A stretch of DNA of 64,000 nucleotides from Calonectria ilicicola (Eukaryota; Ascomycota; Sordariomycetes; Hypocreales; Nectriaceae): assembly GCA_020809705.1 (NCBI GenBank), contig CP085833.1, positions 2,914,001 through 2,978,000 of the forward strand, in the 5' to 3' direction. Below are positions 1 through 9,968 of the stretch, piece after piece. The translations under genes and the position numbers were made by a program. The notes under the pieces are model-generated. The model made no database searches and was not told the DNA's origin. It saw only the letters and a list, made by a program, of their open reading frames with translations. Numbering within the stretch: the stretch's first letter is position 1; every line of letters starts with the position of its first letter.

Positions 1-552
1 CTTCAGCACCATTACTTCCGACGGTACTACTTTCACTACGGCTGTTGCTACGACTACCCTTGGCTCTGGCAGCGGAGATGACAATGAGACCAAGTCGGGA
101 GCTAATGGCTCTGGTAAGGTCTCTACCTTCACCCGTGTCATCACCAACTCTGCCGGTGATAAGGTCACCACCGTTGGCGAAACCACTGTTGAGGGTTCTG
201 GTGCCTCCAAGACGGATGATGTGGTTCTTACCACTTTCACCTCTGGGGACTCCACGATTGTCGCTACTGTGACCGGTACTGGCAGCGAGAAGAGCAGCGA
301 AAAGAGCGGCTCTGCCTCCAAGACTGCTTCTGAAACCGAGAACTCTTCTGCCAGTGCTACCGGAGAATCCAGCGCCTCTGGCAGTGGCTCTTCCTCTAGC
401 GAGACTAGCAGCTCCACCTCCGACAATGCTGTAAGTGTCACACTCACTTCATATTATTTCTATTTCTCACATTTCCTTAGGGCATGCCTCAAAAGACTGC
501 TGCTCCAATTGGCATCATTGCTGCTGCCGGCCTTGCCGCTCTACTCCTCTAA
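1..552 (+). CDS. Ser/Thr-rich GPI-anchored cell wall protein, 3' part
   Basis: The 5' end lies outside the window. An open frame from base 2 to 430 (143 codons) joins an exon at 481-552 through a 50-bp intron (431-480; donor GTAAGT, acceptor TTCCTTAG, phase 0). The visible protein is dominated by Ser, Thr, Gly and Ala, with repeated Thr-Thr-Phe-Thr/Ser-type segments (for example VVLTTFTSGDST). It then has an Ser/Glu/Lys-rich stalk and ends in a short hydrophobic tail (IGIIAAAGLAALLL) directly before the stop. A low-complexity Ser/Thr stalk with a C-terminal hydrophobic segment is the usual layout of a GPI-anchored wall or plasma-membrane glycoprotein; the anchor site would lie near the Asn-Ala-Gly at the exon junction. 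No catalytic domain is visible in this part, so any enzyme or adhesin domain would have to be upstream. The GPI call is inference from tail composition. Confidence 0.75.
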
Positions 553-1478
553 ATCGGGCCATTGTCGCCCAAATTCGATGTTTACGTTGCACATGTTTGA
601 TACATAATACCCAATCGCCACTTCATCGTTTTTTACGATTACACTATCCTCAGTGCAGAGGCCCCAAACCGGGACGATCTTTGGCGCAAGGAACTCGGAA
701 AATGAGGTGAACGGATATGGAAGGGGAGTGGTTCTTTTTTTTCAGGAGGGATTAATGATGCATATGATTTGTCTTTCTTCTTTTTAGTGAAAATGATGAG
801 TTGCATGAAAGTGGCTGGGAATTTTTCAAAGGCTTTCGGACATGAGAGGCTGGAATGGGGATGATGACGACCTAGTGGTGTTTGCTTCACACTTCGCATA
901 GTGTGGGAGAACGAAACATAATCACTTGGTTGGCCTCTGATGGTTTCTTCTTTGATTTTGTTGAGATGCATTAATAGATAATTTTTTGGCATTAGCATGA
1001 ATCACAAAGTGACTGGTGACTGACCGCAACGGCAACCCTCATCCGACAAGCTGTGTATCTAAATTCATTGTCTATCTGGCCTGGCAAAGTTATCACCATG
1101 TAGTGCTACTATTGCCTTTTCTAAATATTGTAGTTGCTATGAATTGCAGAGTCAAAGCATTTTTTTCATGTTGATCAATCGCTAAACTTGGATACTGAAA
1201 TCTTATAGACAACAGCCGCTATGCTACCTAGGTAATTGAAATGGGAATCATCACCATCACGGGAAAATTGACTTTATTTTCGCCTGAAGCATAAACACAC
1301 ACATATTTAGAAAAATATTGTATACTTTGTCTAGATAAAACTCATAATCGCTGTGGCTCAAGAAATTTTGGTCCCATCATGAAGACTCCTTTAAAATACA
1401 AAATGCAGTCCTAACACATACCCGTTCCTTATTCTAAACGCCAGCGTGACGATACACAAATACAATATCGTTCATTTT
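553..1478. other. Convergent 3' intergenic region
   Basis: This lies between the 3' ends of the GPI-protein gene (+) and the pirin gene (-), so it should hold two 3' UTRs. It is AT-rich with T-runs (for example 731-740). The only sizeable frame, a minus-strand one at 639-998, has no domain or codon signal and looks like chance. I see nothing else in it. Confidence 0.5.
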
Positions 1479-2765
1479 CTAGTGGAGCATCGACTTTCCG
1501 ATCTCACTCTCCCAATCCTTGGCGCGCTCAAAGCCGTTGGAGTGAGTCTGGTAGTCGTAGAGGGCCTGGACAACCTCGTCCTTGGAGCTGAGAACGAAGG
1601 GACCGTACTGAACAATGGGCTGATCAAGAGGAGTACCGCCAATAAGAGCTGAAGACATCATGTTAGTAAATTTCTTGTTTCGTTGATTAGAAGCTTTTGG
1701 ATAGAATACATACCAAGTCGGGCAGGCTTCTCGGCACCAGCATCAACCTCAAAGTGCACAACATCACCCTTCTGCTCAAAGACAATGTTGTGGTACTGTT
1801 CAACAACTCGGCGTTGATCATCTTTTCCGACAATGACTTGACCCTCTAGAGTGTAGGCGAAGGCGTTCCAGTTCTCGGGCAGCGGTTGAGTGATCTTACC
1901 ACCGGGGCGGATCTCGATGTCGAGAATCCAGACGGGGGTGTAGGCGAGGTCCTTGACGGAGTCAATTCCGTGGCTCTGGCCGGAAATGACCTTGACGGTG
2001 ACCTTGGAGTCATCGATATCAACAGTGGGGATTTCGGAGGCTCGAAGATCGCGGTAGCGGGGCTCACAGGCCTTAAGCTTCTGGGGGAGATCAACCCAGA
2101 GCTGGAGACCGACGTTGGCGCTGCCATCGGGGTTCTGGCGGGGCATCTCGGCATGGACGATACCTCGACCAGCGGTCATAAACTGCAGGTCACCGGCAGA
2201 GAGGGTGCCCTTGTTGCCAGCAAAATCCTCATGGTCGACGCCGCCCTCGAGGAGGTAGGTGATGGTCTCCTGGCCACGGTGGGGGCTGCAGAAATTGCAA
2301 TTAGCTTCTGAAATGATTTTCGGGGAGAAGGAAAAAAAGAGATCCATGGAAATTGGGTGAGATGAATTGTACTTACTGATCAGGGAAACCGGCACCGGGC
2401 TTAATGGAGAAGTGGTCCAGCATCAAAAATGGAGAAAAGTTGCGAAGTTGGGGAGTTCCAATGGATCGGCGGACACGAGCGCCAGCACCTTCGGCCTGCT
2501 CAACAGCAAGGAAAACCTTGCGGATGGCTCGCTGGACAGACATTTCGGATGCGAAGAGGTGGTGATCTGGGTGTTGGGGTTGATTGGGAAGCGCGTTTGC
2601 GACGGGAATCCTTTCGGAAGCGGAAGCGGAAGTCGAGTTGGCGTTGGTAAAGTTCTTTACAAGCTCAATTGCTGTGGTCGCAGTGTCTTTGATTTGATGT
2701 TGAAAGAGGATCGCAGCGGTCAAGGCGACAAGGGCAGAGATGAGAATGTCTCGTAAAAGCGACAT
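1479..2765 (-). CDS. Pirin family protein (bicupin) with N-terminal hydrophobic anchor
   Basis: Three exons on the minus strand give 376 residues: 2765-2377, 2285-1714 and 1648-1479. The introns (2286-2376 and 1649-1713) have GTAAGT and GTATGT donors. Splicing restores the pirin signature: FPDHPHRGQETI, then an acidic Gly-rich stretch, then GDLQFMTAGRGIVHAEMP. The metal ligands expected from human pirin (two His, a third His, and Glu) are present as His130, His132, His174 and Glu176. The second intron joins ...ARL to ALIGG, the conserved start of the second cupin lobe end. Known pirins bind Fe; they serve as transcription cofactors in animals and some bacterial homologues have quercetinase activity. 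The role here is unknown. The first 60 residues or so are extra compared with animal pirin and begin with a hydrophobic run at about residues 4-21, which suggests a signal anchor or mitochondrial presequence. A TATA-like TATATATA lies just upstream on the minus strand (about 2795-2805). Confidence 0.93.
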
Positions 2766-4561
2766 GGAAATTGGATCGCGGGGTGGATGAGGGTCTATAT
2801 ATACCGGACGAATTGGTGTGGCGGGGCAGATGACGCGCGGTTGCAGGAATTGGAGGAGAAGGGGGGGGAATGATTAGCTGGTGATTGGAAAGAAGAAAAT
2901 AAGAAGAAGCGAATAAAAATGGGCAGTTCAGCCTGAAGTTTAGAAATACAGCCGAAGCTGCTGGGCGTTGCCAGCGCGCGCGGCCCCCTGGAGGAGGGGC
3001 ACAATTGCGGACAGCGATGGGTGGTGTGGAGTTTTAGTCAAGTGTTACATCAGCAATGGCGGGCAGCTGGCTGTGGGGCTGAGCTTGTTTTGTGCGCTGA
3101 AGGTGCTGATTCAGGCTGCCTAAGGAGCGCGCGCTAGCCCGCAACGAGGAACGGCTGTGGGGAATTACTAAGAGGGGCGAACTGGTTGGCCGTTTTTATT
3201 TCCGAGGAATGCTTTGGTGAGAATTTGTAACAATGAGAGCATTTGCGCGACCGCTCGTGAGGTCATTGCTTGCTTTGTCGATGAGCAAATAGTTTGGTTT
3301 CCGCTTAGTCTGTCTTCGCCCCTTGTTTTTGTTCCTTGATATAATTATTTCCCATTGATTTAGACCTGGCGGCGATGGGCCGCGGTTTTCTCCCTCTCTC
3401 TGCACATGTCAGACCTTGGAACAACGAGCTGTGATTGCGTGGCTGAATCTGGGAATAGCCTCATTTGCAATTCACCAGCAGCCTCACCCATGTCATGACG
3501 CCATTTGATGCTTTTTTACTCAGAATCTTCATCAATTGCTTTGTAAAATCACCTAGACAGAGATTGTCAATAAAATATGCCAAAAGATTCTCATCAAAAC
3601 GTTGGGTTTCAATTGGCATCATTGATAGAACCATGTCATGCCTGCAATTGCAGTCCTTTCTAGGTTGATGTTAAATGTTAAATTCACTACTTATCTAAAT
3701 AAATCGTGGCCGTCATGAAGATCATCCCATCGTTATCGGGCCTGCGCGCTGTCAGCCCTACAGTATCCACTGAACACTTGTACGACAACCGGCGTCAAAC
3801 AACATTGCTTTTTCCCACATCATCGCCGTTAACTTGATTCGACTGGTACCTGATTATTCCCCTTCTTGCCCTTCATAATGTTGTCGTAAAATCTCCCCTG
3901 GATACGCTTTGGAACCTTTCTCTTTGCCTGTCCCTTCAATTCTCAATTAGATCCCAAAAGGCGCTGGCCCATAAAATGGGTTTAATGTGTGATTTTTCAA
4001 CCCATCGCAAGGTACATCTTTTTTTTCTTTGCTCTTGATCGAATGGCACAATACCACAAGGGATCTCGTACTAACGGGTATGCAAAGTATATTGAAGAAC
4101 TGCTTTCAATTCACTGAGACGCGAAGCTACACCACACTGAGCCAATCCACTTACAAGTCCCGCTGCACACTACCGGTGCTACATAGCCAATAGTGGGTAC
4201 GGCGCAAGTGCATGGCGTGCCTTTTTAGTGTTATCATTAGTAGAAACACTCCCCTTGAGCATCCAATACGTATTTGTTGCGATTAGCTGTGTATGCTGCA
4301 GGACAACATGCACGCAAGCGCAAACCGATAAGGATACTTGAGAAAGGGGTCCCTCCTATTACGTCCAGGGAAGTCGATGGGAAACAGCGCTAAATCACAC
4401 ATCGAGGGTAATGGCTTTGGATAACACCCCAGGAGAAGAAGTCTAATACGCACAGTGAACACTCCGCCAATCCACAACAAAACCCATCAAGATTTAAAAC
4501 TTTGATAAATTTAGGCTATTAATTATTTCACATCACAACGCGTTACTTAATTTACTATTTT
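2766..4561. other. Intergenic region upstream of the pirin gene
   Basis: The first 300 bp or so upstream of the pirin ATG form its promoter, with a TATA-like stretch at about 2795-2805. Beyond this the sequence turns AT-rich from about 3450 with scattered short frames. I could not connect any of these into a gene. Confidence 0.4.
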
Positions 4562-4868
4562 AGAGCCTCGCCTTGTGTTGTCGGGTTACCAGAGTTGTCG
4601 TCCAATGTGATGTCCAATGTCGAGAATATCACTACATGTACTTACTTACTTACTTGCGTTGTGAAGGATATACTTCCACATTTGCCTCGGTGACAAGCTC
4701 AACATCCGTCTCACAATAACACATAATTTTCAACAGTTCTTTGATCGCCTTATTGGAAGTTTTGTTGGTACGTCCATCGTACCCAAAGCCACTCATAGTG
4801 CGGCCTTCCGTCTTATAGGAGAAGGGGTAGAATCCAATAATACCGAAGCTGCCAATAAGAATAGTCAT
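4562..4868 (-). pseudogene. Possible small coding relic, unrecognised
   Basis: A minus-strand frame (4868-4650) starts with ATG and reads 72 residues of protein-like composition, including IKELLKIMCYCETDVELVTE. It runs into a TAA inside a (AAGT)n tetranucleotide run at 4641-4659. Just past that run, in another frame, a further protein-like stretch (VIFSTLDITLDDNSGNP, ending EALK-stop at 4562) follows. A change in repeat number is a simple way to break one frame into these two. The GTAAGT in the repeat could instead be a splice donor, but no acceptor at a reasonable distance keeps the frame. I do not recognise the family. Chance cannot be excluded. Confidence 0.25.
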
Positions 4869-5171
4869 CTTTCCGGTAGCTTAGTCCTCATCATAATATT
4901 CCCGGAACGTCACACATCAATTTTTTATGACCTTGCGCGATTTCAGAGCTTGGATTAATGTAAAACAACTAAGCCGGAACTGCCGGTTTCCGTCTGCGAG
5001 GCGAGATTCACGCAACTCTAACATTTCGATGTATTCAATATACTAAATCAGAATAACGATGCTTCCCTTTAATTATGGATTTTGGTCACATCACTGGGCC
5101 AATTCTGATTGCAAAATATGTACATTACTACGGGCCTAAACAGCAGGCCTATGATCGACTCATTTTGGTCC

Positions 5172-5539
5172 CTAAACAATAATGCTTTTAGACGGAGATG
5201 CGGCCTCTTCTCGCATATATTTTAGTCCCCTTATACATATAGGACGATAATTTAGCCGATCTAGTGGCCCCAAAGCCTTGAGAGAAGCAATCTGCTCTAA
5301 TTTGACAATTTCTTGTTCATGTCCGGCCAGGAATCTAATGATCCGTCGGCTTCCGGTTCGAACAGGTAACTTTACTCTGACACCTTCCTTTTGGGTCACA
5401 CGTCGTGTCGCAATTGAGCCTCTAGCAACGTGCCCAAATACGACATCATGACGGAAGCGTCAGTACTTGTCTCGAACAGGATACCCGGCTTCCCATCATA
5501 AATACGAATGCAGGGAATCGTCTTCGGGTATGCATGCGA
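5172..5539 (-). pseudogene. Frameshifted coding relic, unrecognised family
   Basis: Two minus-strand frames abut. The first (5539-5396) reads about 47 residues, including PCIRIYDGKPGILFETSTD and SYLGTLLEAQLRHDV, and then meets TGA. The second (5399-5172) continues TQKEGVRVKLPVRTGSRRII and includes IVKLEQIASLKALGPLDRL before a stop. The two join smoothly (RHDV-TQKEG) if one GT is removed from the GTGT at 5398-5401. This points to a 2-bp insertion in a formerly continuous frame. The first fragment is preceded by TAG, which could be an intron acceptor. The composition (charged, few low-complexity residues, hydrophobic spacing) is much more protein-like than the flanks. I do not recognise the family. 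A homology search with the joined frame would decide. Confidence 0.4.
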
Positions 5540-8500
5540 CTACCGAAATAAACTCGAAGCCCATTTAATCATTTAGAACCAAACACGAATTGTTTGTACC
5601 CAACGAAGCAACCTGAAATCCGGCCTACTATAAGCCGAGTAATGCGACACGAGGTCTCGCTGCCGTCCGCTCCGCGTGCCCTTTTTGCATTCATGTCCGG
5701 AAGCCGTCCCCTCGAGTCGTGACGTCGTCTACCATACCCACGTCTCGGAAATGTGTGGGTGCTCTGAGTTGTCAACCCACTGGTCCGGAAGGTGCCCGCA
5801 GACCAATGCATCACCAACCAGATGGTTCCTAGTATAGTTGCACGCTTGGTTTGATCTGCTTATTGAGCAACATGTCAGCCCCGCATCGAGCAGTGGCGGA
5901 TCCCTAGCTCCGGTGTTTTCTTCCCGGTCGTATGGTTGCAGTGCATCCATAGCCTGCATGTCAGGACAGATACAAACTGCGGCGCAGTTTTTTTTTCTCA
6001 CGGCAAATGAAAACCGCCTCTAGTTTCCTATGCTGTGATATGATGATGCAGGGAATCCTTCGGTTTTGCATGGATTTAGGGTGGCAGTATATGGAGAATA
6101 TTGAGTATGCTCCTCGGAAAACCCCAAACCCCAGATATGACCCAGTAGGGCGCTTACAGCTCTCCTAGTCCTCCATGAGATAAAAATATGGCCCGACTTT
6201 TTTCTATTTGGGGTAAGATCCGGGGGCGATGCCACATGGAACTTTGGCTTTATCTCAGTCAAGAAGATAGCAGCAGCGAGCGTGACGAGGAGCCAATGCC
6301 GCACGAATGCATGTCCAACAAATCCGAGGCCCGGTAATTGGCCTTATCAGAAATCAATACGACATATAGGGTTCTGCAAATGTCTCACACAGGTAGTGAA
6401 ACACGGTGCAGCACATGTGGCTAAGGCCTTGTTCTTTATTAACGTGTGAGGAGGATGCGGAATGCTGGCGCTACTCGGATGCGTGGATTCCAGGTGAGAA
6501 ATAATCTCTCGCCAATCCAGCAAAGCCAGGATGAGTGCGACATTGACGTTGGTTGCCAGGCCTCAGATGGTGGATATGAATAACAAGAGTGGCGTCCTAC
6601 GTGACTGGTCTCAGATCGTGTTCACTGTATTGAGGGATCGATCTGGGAATAGAATCGAGTGCTTTGGTCCGGGCCCCGACGATCAGTTAGACTCCTTTCC
6701 TTTCTTTCTTTTTTTTTTTTGTTGAGTTCCATCACATCATAGATGCAACAAAGGGCTGGTTCACCGGGTGCGGCAAGCACGAAGTAACATAGGCGGCTTC
6801 TGGTCAGAGGAAGTCAGAATGGAAATGGATGTGTGGATTGATGAGGTGACGACACCGCGCCCAACATGCCATTATTACTGCCGGGCCCTGTTGCATCGCA
6901 TGGTGCATTGAGTGTTGGATAATGAATGGCCCGGGAGCGGTCCATTGGCTTTTCAAGGAGCTTTGGAGGGGAAGTATTCTACTTTCCTTGTCATGACGCT
7001 GGCGCGCGCTGAGACTTCGACATGTGAATGTGGCTAGTGAGTGGGGACCGGGACAGACGATGACAGGGAATCTAAATGCGCCCACGATACGGGTGCGAGG
7101 AACGTGATCCGTGACCGGCAGCTGACGGGGCTCGTGGCGATTATGCTTAGTGGTCAATGGAGGGGCTTTTCCTGCTCAATGCGAGAAAAGAGACGAGGGC
7201 GGAAAAAGCAAATCATAGCCGTGGGTTTGTGCCAGAGCGATTCCGGCGATTGGAGGGGCTCTGAAGCGAATGCATTAAGCTCGTGTTTGCGCGTGCGGTG
7301 TTTGATGTTAGCCGCGGCATGGGCATCGCCAAGACGGGCAAGGGGCCTGTCTCTTATCAATTCTGTCGAGGGATTGGAGAGTCATGTTGCTTTGATCGAG
7401 AGCATGCTCGCTGAAAGCCACCATGGCTACGTGAGTGAGATGAGATAGGGCAGCGGCCCAACACCCGCGGGCGGGCTGGCTTTGGCTAGGAAGCTTTGGG
7501 TTGGGGGGGCGTGTCGAAAAGACCGACAAGTTTTCGTGCTCTGTTCTCAACTACATGACAGAATTTCTGGCTGGCCTCAACAACTGTTGCAAAGCGGATA
7601 GCTCCATGCCCGTATACCAGGTCACCTTTGGACCGTGACCGTTAGCCGACAGGGTGTGATGCATGCTGTCCGCCATTCGCCATTCTATTCGATGATGGCC
7701 AGACGAACCGATGTGGGCGGCAGCACAGATAAGCCCAGAAATTGAAAAAGGACCGGCAGCCAGTGAAGTTGGGCCAGTCTTGACACCCCTGCGCACGAAC
7801 AGCTAAAGGCGCATTATTGGGAGTGTAATTATGACGAAGGGTGCTGGAGGATGCAACGGGGAATCCTTGAAGTCCCCTCCTCGCGTCCATCCGCCAAGGG
7901 AACTTTTAGAGCATCGTACAGCACATAATGCCACCGTACCGTGGGAAGGGAAAAAGGGAGCGAGGCATTTCATTCACAGACAGACCAGACAGAAGCGACG
8001 GGGTGGAATCCCGCGTTTCACAAGCCGGCAATGGCCCATCCCAGAAACTGGGAATCCGACAGGCGGGATTGCGGCTCAGTTCATGTGTCGGCCAAGATGT
8101 GGCGGCTCGACTTGTGGTGCTGGGGCTTGCGACGGGAAAAGATTTGCCCAAGAGAATGGAGAATGGAGAATGGAGAATGCGCCATAGCTCGCGAGTGGGT
8201 AGAAAGCGTCTCCATCACAAGGATCAGAGAGGGCTGCTGGTTTCGCTCGTGACGAAGGCAGCAGTAGAGAAGCAGCAGGTCCGGAGCCACTTTCACATGC
8301 CAGATCAACAGGGGGTTTGAATTTTGGGCAGTACCTACGCAATACGCCCTGGAATGGTGCGGCTGAGTGGGCCCACGCCTTGCCCCAGCACCGATGGTGT
8401 CACGGAACGCCAACAGCACCCCACCACCACCATGCTCATCATGGCGATCCATGGGTCCGACCAGCTTTCCGACGAGCAAAGGAGAGAAAAAAATAAGGCA

Positions 8501-8880
8501 GCAAGAGGGGGGAAAGGACTGTAGATAGGACACGCAGAAGCTCCCCATCCAGGCCAGGCCGCTGTTTTCTGCGCTGCGCCGTGCTGGAATTCCGATAAGC
8601 AAGCAGGGAAAAAGCGAAACAGAAGTCATGACTGGTCTCAGGAAGCAATCACAAGCTCAAGCTCAGGTACCGAACTACGCCTCGCTCAATCCTGATCCGA
8701 TGGCATCTCAACCCTGGCCCCGTCGCAGACACATGCAAATACGCATGCACATGCCAGAGTCACCAAAGACGGGCCTGGCCTCGATACACTACAACAACGG
8801 GCAAGGTTTCCCTTGATAAATACGTACATTTCTGGTCCGCGCTGTCCGTCTGGCTGTGGCGTCCACACCACATCGCATCA
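5540..8880. other. Gene-free region with weak coding-like fragments and a small tandem repeat
   Basis: Minus-strand frames at 5729-6001 and 6020-6346 have somewhat protein-like composition. The latter includes the hydrophobic stretch LLVTLAAAIFLTEI, but I could not join them into a gene; they may be further parts of the decayed locus at 5.2-5.5 kb. From 6.7 to 8.8 kb all six frames hold overlapping short ORFs with no convincing product. A 7-bp tandem repeat lies at 8154-8181. Confidence 0.35.
8154..8181. repeat. 7-bp tandem repeat (GAATGGA)
   Basis: Three perfect copies of GAATGGA are followed by a partial fourth. It is a short minisatellite in non-coding DNA. Confidence 0.85.
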
Positions 8881-9327
8881 AACACACCTCGCACCTCTCG
8901 TTCCCTTTTTAGCCTCTACTAGACCCCATCTCCCGCTACCATCCATCTCCTCCTTGCTTCTCCTCTCTTGTCTTCCTGCTTGCTACTACTACTCTTCCTC
9001 CTCCTCTCTCCTGCAAGCTCTCACAGCTCTCCCCGCTTCTACTTCCTCTGCACCAGACCAGCTCTCTGCCCAAACCATCTGATCTGATCCCACGGCCGAG
9101 CTTGTCCACTCTCATCGACCAACCTCACGAGCCGTCCAGCTAAGCTATCTACCGACTTCTCAGAGGGTACCTTGCCGGTTCCCGCCCATCCATCCATCCC
9201 ATCCGCCCTCGTGTCGTCATCCGGCGCCTGACCTCGACCAACCTATTGAGCTTCTCCACCTTCAGCTCCCCTCTCGCTCCAACTCAACCCAAACATCACA
9301 CACAGACCCTCTCAAGAATTATTCGCA
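8881..9327 (+). promoter_or_regulatory. CT-rich, ATG-free leader/core promoter of the perilipin-like gene
   Basis: The 450 bp or so before the start codon are strongly pyrimidine-rich on the coding strand (blocks of CTCC, TCTCCT and CATCC). No ATG occurs between about 8756 and the gene's own ATG at 9328. Long CT-rich tracts at or just upstream of transcription starts are characteristic of strongly expressed filamentous-fungal genes. I infer that this is core promoter plus 5' UTR; the exact start site cannot be seen. Confidence 0.55.
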
Positions 9328-9968
9328 ATGGCTTCTCCCCAGGTTAACGGCGACATTCCCGACTCCTTCCACTCTCTCTTCTTCCAGGTAGGAAACATGC
9401 CCTGGGAGCTCCGTTCTCTCGCTCACTCACTATCATCTTCTTTTTTTTTCAATGCTAACGTTATAATCTCAACCAGCACTTGCTGAACTACCCCGTCATT
9501 AGCGACGGAGTTCATACTTTCAAGGCCAACGAGTACGGTCAGAGGTCAATCAAGCTCACTGACGCTGCCTACCAAGCTCTGGCCGCTCCCATGGTCCCTT
9601 ACCTGGCCAAGCCTTATCAGTACTTTTCCCCCTACGTTCAAAAGGCCGACTCTCTCGGTGACAAGACTCTGGACCGCCTGGATGAAAAGTTCCCCGTTGT
9701 CAAAAAGCCCACTGAGGAGCTTTACAATGACACAAAGACCCTAATCCTCCTGCCCTACACCAAGGGTATTGAGGGCAAGGAGCACGTCCTCGAAGTCTAC
9801 AACACCGAGTACAAGAAGAACGAGCAAGCCGGTCTCTTCGCCTACGGAAAGGCTTCCCTCGCCACGGTCCTCGTTGTCAGCAACGAAACCCTGGCCTGGT
9901 TGAGCGGCTTCCTCCACGCCAAGAAGGCTGAGGCTACTCAGGCCGTCAACGAGAAGATCAACCAGTAA
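9328..9968 (+). CDS. Perilipin-like lipid-droplet protein (Cap20/Mpl1 family)
   Basis: Two exons, 9328-9387 and 9477-9968, encode 183 residues. The 89-bp intron (9388-9476) has GTAGGA at the donor, a TGCTAACG branch point and AACCAG at the acceptor, and sits in phase 0 after MASPQVNGDIPDSFHSLFFQ. The protein contains the segments YPVISDGVHTFKANEYGQ, a YLAKPYQYFSPYVQKADSLG region and DEKFPVVKKPTEE. These match what I know of the small fungal perilipins Cap20 (Colletotrichum) and Mpl1 (Metarhizium), which are about 180-190 residues and coat lipid droplets. In those plant and insect pathogens the protein affects appressorial lipid use and turgor. It has no signal peptide or long membrane helix, as expected for peripheral attachment by amphipathic segments. 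It follows an ATG-free CT-rich leader, suggesting strong expression. A pathogenic lifestyle should not be inferred from this gene alone. Confidence 0.88.

Noticed and set aside
1846..2311. Frames on both strands inside pirin exon 2
   Set aside because: They overlap the well-supported pirin frame and have no domain; they are shadows of GC3 bias.
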